Part shown: positions 13,806 to 17,096 of the stretch, in pieces | Layout of the letters: the number at the start of each line of letters is the position of its first letter | How positions within the stretch are numbered: the first letter of the stretch is position 1 | Source: Legionellales bacterium UBA2469 | Lineage (GTDB): Bacteria > Pseudomonadota > Gammaproteobacteria > Legionellales > Legionellaceae | Reading direction: 5' to 3' | Assembly: GCA_002342175.1 (NCBI GenBank) | Contig: DDPL01000063.1 | Location: 1-17,096, forward strand | DNA length: 17,096 nucleotides | Made by a program: the position numbers and the translations under genes | The notes under the pieces: generated by a model | Told to the model about the DNA's origin: nothing | The model's input: the letters and a program-made list of their open reading frames with translations, nothing else | The model's database searches: none

Positions 13806-14999
13806 ATGCATAATTTCTCTTATCGAGCTGTAGACGCACATGGAAAACAGCTAAAAGGCAAAGTACAAGCCATTTCGGAGATACAAGCTAGACAGCAATT
13901 AAAGGCCGCAGGCTATATTGTTTTAGAAGTTAAAGTTAAGAAAAAACATTTTTTACAATTAAATGTTCGGATTAAAACTCAAGATATTTGTCTATTTACA
14001 CGCCAACTTGCGACACTATTAAATGCGGGTATTCCTTTAACTGAAGCACTTTCAGGTTTGGCTAATGAGCAATCCCAAGAAAATCTCAAACATATGATTC
14101 AAGGCGTTCAGCAAAAAGTATTAGAAGGTTTTTCGCTAGCTCAAGCACTTAAACAATATCCTGAGTCATTTTCAAATTTATATTGTGCAACCATTTATGC
14201 AGGTGAACAATCAGGTCAATTGGATCAGGTTCTTAACCAACTAGCAAACTATATTGAACAACAACATTATGCAAAACAAAAAATACAACAGGCCTTAATA
14301 TACCCTTCTCTAATGATTAGTGTTGCGTGTCTTATTATCATTTTTTTGATGACCCAAGTGGTTCCTAAAATACTATCCATATTTGACGACAATCAACAAG
14401 AACTCCCTTTTGTAACGAAAATTCTCATCCATTCTAGTCATCTCCTAAGTCAATTATTTCCTTTTATATTAATAGGTGGCGTGATTTTGGCATATTATCT
14501 CCACCACCAAAAATCCAATACAGACTGGCTCTATCAACGTTATCAATCATTAACACAAATTAAAATCTACCGGCAATTTGTCAAATTAACACAAATACCC
14601 CAGTATTTGCATACCATTCGCATTCTGCTAACTTCAGGGGTCAATGTCTTAGAAAGTATGCAAGTTGCAAGTCAAATGATCTCAAACCTAGCCATTCGAG
14701 ATATCTTTAACCAAGCCACTAAAAATGTCAAAGAAGGGATGTCAATTAGCCAAGCTCTGCAAAAAACCAACTGGTTTACAAGTATGACGTTACATCTAAT
14801 TCAAAGTGGGGAAAAAAGTGGTCAAATAACTACCATGATGGAGCGTGCCGCCCAACAAATTGATATGGAACGACAGCAATGGATAGATACCGGTTTGAAA
14901 TTACTTGAACCTATCATCATCCTTGCCATGGGAAGCTTTGTTCTATTTATCGTTCTTGCTATCTTGTTACCTATTTTTCAAATGCAACAATTGGTGTAG
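13806..14999 (+). CDS. gspF: Type II secretion system inner-membrane protein GspF
   Basis: GspF is the polytopic inner-membrane platform protein of the type II secretion machinery; it contacts the ATPase GspE and the GspL/M proteins. The 397 residues are the usual length. The N-terminal YRAVDAHGKQLKGKVQA and AARQQLKAAGYIVLEV-like segment and the two T2SSF domains (about 60-185 and 265-388) are clear: FTRQLATLLNAGIPLTEAL, then TIYAGEQSGQLDQVLNQLANYIE in the first, and LLTSGVNVLESMQVAS with LIQSGEKSGQITTMMERAA in the second. Membrane segments lie near residues 165-190, 215-232 and 365-390. It is the first gene of the operon F-G-I-J-K; gspE and gspD are not in the window. Confidence 0.95.
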   Translation: MHNFSYRAVDAHGKQLKGKVQAISEIQARQQLKAAGYIVLEVKVKKKHFLQLNVRIKTQDICLFTRQLATLLNAGIPLTEALSGLANEQSQENLKHMIQGVQQKVLEGFSLAQALKQYPESFSNLYCATIYAGEQSGQLDQVLNQLANYIEQQHYAKQKIQQALIYPSLMISVACLIIIFLMTQVVPKILSIFDDNQQELPFVTKILIHSSHLLSQLFPFILIGGVILAYYLHHQKSNTDWLYQRYQSLTQIKIYRQFVKLTQIPQYLHTIRILLTSGVNVLESMQVASQMISNLAIRDIFNQATKNVKEGMSISQALQKTNWFTSMTLHLIQSGEKSGQITTMMERAAQQIDMERQQWIDTGLKLLEPIIILAMGSFVLFIVLAILLPIFQMQQLV

Positions 15000-15031
15000 A
15001 CTGGACGAATAACCGTTTAAGGAACACAAAT

Positions 15032-15433
15032 ATGTCAAAACAACAAGGTTTTTCATTAATTGAAATTATGGTCGTCGTCGTCATTATGGGTATTTTAGCA
15101 GCTTTAATTGTGCCTAATATTATGAGCCGTCCTGACCAAGCAAGACAAGTCAAAGCCAAACAAGATATTCTTGCCATTGAAAACGCCCTCGAACTCTATC
15201 GATTGGATAACGGATTTTATCCCACCACCGAACAAGGATTAGATGCACTGGTTCATCAGCCCCAAGTCGAACCCACACCATCTAACTGGCGAAGTTACCT
15301 TAAAAGTTTACCCAAAGACCCATGGGGGCACGAGTATCACTATGAAAATCCTGGCGAACATCATGAAATCGATATTTTCAGTGAAGGCTCGGCTTCTAAA
15401 GATCATAAAATCATAGGAAATTGGTCTGAGTGA
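15032..15433 (+). CDS. gspG: Type II secretion major pseudopilin GspG
   Basis: GspG forms the body of the periplasmic pseudopilus. A six-residue leader MSKQQG ends at the prepilin peptidase site, followed by FSLIEIMVVVVIMGILAALIVPNIM with Glu at mature position 5. The globular part has YRLDNGFYPTTEQGLDALV and the hallmark DPWGHEYHYENPGEHHEIDIFSEGS, which includes the calcium-binding loop region. The 133 residues equal the family norm. AAGGA lies eight bases before the ATG. The stop overlaps the GTG start of the next gene by four bases. Confidence 0.95.
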   Translation: MSKQQGFSLIEIMVVVVIMGILAALIVPNIMSRPDQARQVKAKQDILAIENALELYRLDNGFYPTTEQGLDALVHQPQVEPTPSNWRSYLKSLPKDPWGHEYHYENPGEHHEIDIFSEGSASKDHKIIGNWSE

Positions 15434-15804
15434 TACGTCAAAAAGGTTTTACCCTCATCGAGGTGATGGTTGCTTTAGTCGTGTTGTCTGTCGGGTTAGG
15501 CACCCTTATGGTCGCTTCATCCGAAAACATACGAACTTACCAAAAAATTCAAGAAAGAATGTTAGAAAACTGGACCAGTATCCAAGCTGTCCATTTGTTG
15601 GAACTTAAAATGATTCCTATGATATTGACACAGCCCTACCACGCTGTAACAACGATTAACCATCGTCGCTGTTATTGGAAAATGGAGGCGCACCCGACCC
15701 AAATACCATCCCTTTATCGCATTGAAATATCAAGTAAAATGCGTGAGAATGGTCCTTATGATTATCATGTTACCTCTTACCATATCTTGAGTCAGACATC
15801 GTGA
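15430..15804 (+). CDS. gspI: Type II secretion minor pseudopilin GspI
   Basis: The leader MIRQKG is followed by FTLIEVMVALVVLSVGLGTLMVA, the prepilin N-terminus with Glu5. The following NIRTYQKIQERMLENWTSIQAVHLLELKM matches the GspI pattern of a helix with tLAxWvAxNqLxeLrl, rather than GspH. GspI nucleates the tip complex with GspJ and GspK. The gene starts at GTG overlapping the gspG stop (GTGA) and its stop overlaps the next GTG in the same way, so translation is coupled. At 124 residues it is of normal size. Confidence 0.85.
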   Translation: MIRQKGFTLIEVMVALVVLSVGLGTLMVASSENIRTYQKIQERMLENWTSIQAVHLLELKMIPMILTQPYHAVTTINHRRCYWKMEAHPTQIPSLYRIEISSKMRENGPYDYHVTSYHILSQTS

Positions 15805-16376
15805 ATACCCAAAAAGGTTACACCCTCATTGAACTCCTGATTGCATTATTTATTTTTTCTATTTTAAGCATCCTTACATCTTATTCATTAAAGCGCATCA
15901 TGGATACGCATCACAATATTAAGTTTAATTATAACTTCTGGCAAAAAACCGATTCTCTTATCCATGAATTAGAACATCATTCACAATCTTTTATTAATCG
16001 CGAAATGATTACAAAAGATAAACATCATTTTCCATCATTCATTGGTCAACATGATTATATTGAATGGACCTATACATCAAGGCCAAACCAATCCCTAAAA
16101 CGTATTGCCTATGTGTGCCAAGGTGCACAATTAAAAATTCGACATTGGGTGCATATAATCCCGACAACTCGAAACGAATTTAATGAAACAATTGTTTTAG
16201 ATCATTTATCCGATTGTCATTTTCGTTATATGAATCATAAACATCAAATGTCTGGGTTTTGGCAAGATGATAAACATCCCAATCCCAAAGGGTTTCAACT
16301 CACATTAAGTTGGGCTAATCATGAAAAAATACAATTGTGGTTTACAATGCCACCTTATGTTTATGACATCAAATAA
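15801..16376 (+). CDS. gspJ: Type II secretion minor pseudopilin GspJ
   Basis: The leader MNTQKG precedes YTLIELLIALFIFSILSILTSYSL, a prepilin N-terminus with Glu5. The 191 residues and position between gspI and gspK fit GspJ; the segment IEWTYTSRPNQSLKRIAYVCQGAQLKIRHW corresponds to the family's typical R.GW.NP..RS.L.RV.Y..... L.R..W strand pattern, though it is degenerate. GspJ joins GspI and GspK at the pseudopilus tip. It starts at GTG, overlapping the gspI stop by four bases, and its end overlaps gspK. Confidence 0.85.
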   Translation: MNTQKGYTLIELLIALFIFSILSILTSYSLKRIMDTHHNIKFNYNFWQKTDSLIHELEHHSQSFINREMITKDKHHFPSFIGQHDYIEWTYTSRPNQSLKRIAYVCQGAQLKIRHWVHIIPTTRNEFNETIVLDHLSDCHFRYMNHKHQMSGFWQDDKHPNPKGFQLTLSWANHEKIQLWFTMPPYVYDIK

Positions 16377-17096
16377 TCCATCCACTCGACAACAGGGAAC
16401 TGCCTTACTTAGTGCCTTAATGATGGTGATTGTGATTGCCAGTATATTAACCATTTCGGTATATCAAACTCAATTTCACATAAAAAAAGTTCAACTTGAG
16501 ATGGAAAATCAACAAGCTCAATGGATTGCAAACGGGGCAAAATCTTGGGCAGCTGTCATTTTAAAAAAATATCAGTTTAAAACGACGCAACCCATTCTTG
16601 CAAAGCTTTCTGGAAAAAACATCGATTTGCCAAAAAACTGGAAACTATCCGCAAAACTCATTGATGCACAAAGCCGTTTTAATCTCAATAATCTGGAGGA
16701 ACAACCCCAGCGCATATTATTTTACTTATTACTTGAAAATTTACTTAAAAAAGAAAAAAATGTTCCCTTGGAGCAAATTTTTTACGGAACATTGGCAAAA
16801 CTTGACCCGGCTTTCAATCATCGTGAGAAAAACAATCATGCTCCACTAAATGAGCCAAATGAAAATATTACAGGTTCATACGCAACGCTTGGAGAGTGGG
16901 GAAAAATTAAAGGCGTTAATTCACAAATATATAAAATCATGGCACCGTTTCTCACTGTGCTTCCAGAGTCTCTGCCTCTGAATATTAATACATGTCCTAA
17001 AGAAATCATCAAAGCTTTAAAACCAAAACTATCAGATACAGATGTGGAGCGAATCATATTCGCACGCGGAGATAAAGGCTTCAGAAGTCAAGATGA
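16363..17096 (+). CDS. gspK: Type II secretion minor pseudopilin GspK (cut by the window end)
   Basis: The frame is open from the ATG at 16363 to the window end without a stop (244 codons). It starts MTSNNPSTRQQG, then TALLSALMMVIVIASILTISVYQ, a prepilin N-terminus that, as expected for GspK, lacks Glu at mature position 5. QWIANGAKSWAAVIL, then AKLIDAQSRFNLNNL match the family's A..YARGAE.wA...L and i.D.qGrfNLNnL motifs, and LPESLPLNINTCPKEIIKAL matches the later lP....iNvNTAp.evL segment. GspK caps the pseudopilus. An in-frame ATG at 16357 is an alternative start. The gene overlaps gspJ by 14 bases. About the last quarter is probably missing. Confidence 0.9.
   Translation, partial: MTSNNPSTRQQGTALLSALMMVIVIASILTISVYQTQFHIKKVQLEMENQQAQWIANGAKSWAAVILKKYQFKTTQPILAKLSGKNIDLPKNWKLSAKLIDAQSRFNLNNLEEQPQRILFYLLLENLLKKEKNVPLEQIFYGTLAKLDPAFNHREKNNHAPLNEPNENITGSYATLGEWGKIKGVNSQIYKIMAPFLTVLPESLPLNINTCPKEIIKALKPKLSDTDVERIIFARGDKGFRSQD

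Noticed and set aside
15430..15804. GspH as product of the gene after gspG
   Set aside because: The N-terminal EVMVAL and the ENW...HLLEL helix match GspI; GspH proteins are longer and differ after the first helix.
16598..17057. Two extra short frames inside the gspK region
   Set aside because: They are in other frames of the clear, continuous GspK coding sequence and have no family features.
1..17096. tRNA genes, CRISPR arrays, riboswitches
   Set aside because: Reading both strands showed no cloverleaf with a TTCGA arm, no regularly spaced direct repeats, and no recognisable riboswitch core.

Overview
The window looks like chromosome of a low-GC gammaproteobacterium, most likely in the order Legionellales (Legionella or a relative such as Berkiella, Aquicella or Coxiella-like bacteria). 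The reasons are the AT-rich base composition, a lipid A gene beside a sugar-nucleotide oxidoreductase, fis, htpG, glnA and type II secretion genes of gammaproteobacterial type, and large helix-rich proteins of the kind translocated by intracellular bacteria. This placement is inference; no rRNA or other decisive marker is present.

Left part (1-5347) is accessory. It opens with the decayed right end of an IS200/IS605-type element (C-terminal tnpB remnant plus end hairpin). Next come a small two-helix membrane protein and a helix-rich protein of unknown function. A 360-base gap holds a probable 22-residue peptide gene with its own ribosome binding site, terminator and a palindrome at its promoter. 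The most striking gene follows: a 649-residue protein with all the core residues of an endonuclease/exonuclease/phosphatase fold, in an order resembling inositol-polyphosphate 5-phosphatases, followed by a long helical region. Facing it is a tight two-gene operon: a Host_attach-family protein followed by a basic, glutamine-rich unknown protein.

The middle (5348-11001) is mainly envelope and housekeeping on the minus strand. A Gfo/Idh/MocA oxidoreductase overlaps lpxB, which suggests a lipid A with a modified (possibly diamino) sugar backbone. A Cys-rich secreted protein is coupled to an outer-membrane beta-barrel. fis has a clear terminator. htpG has an upstream sequence fitting a heat-shock sigma-32 promoter.

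The right part (11002-17096) holds an MFS transporter, glnA (glutamine synthetase type I) and, divergently, a type II secretion operon reading gspF-gspG-gspI-gspJ-gspK. The last gene runs off the window. gspH, normally between gspG and gspI, is absent from this position.

No tRNA, rRNA, CRISPR array or replication origin was seen. Most predicted starts have a recognisable Shine-Dalgarno sequence; three longer TTG-started frames (at 1732, 11001 and 12286) were trimmed to internal ATGs.
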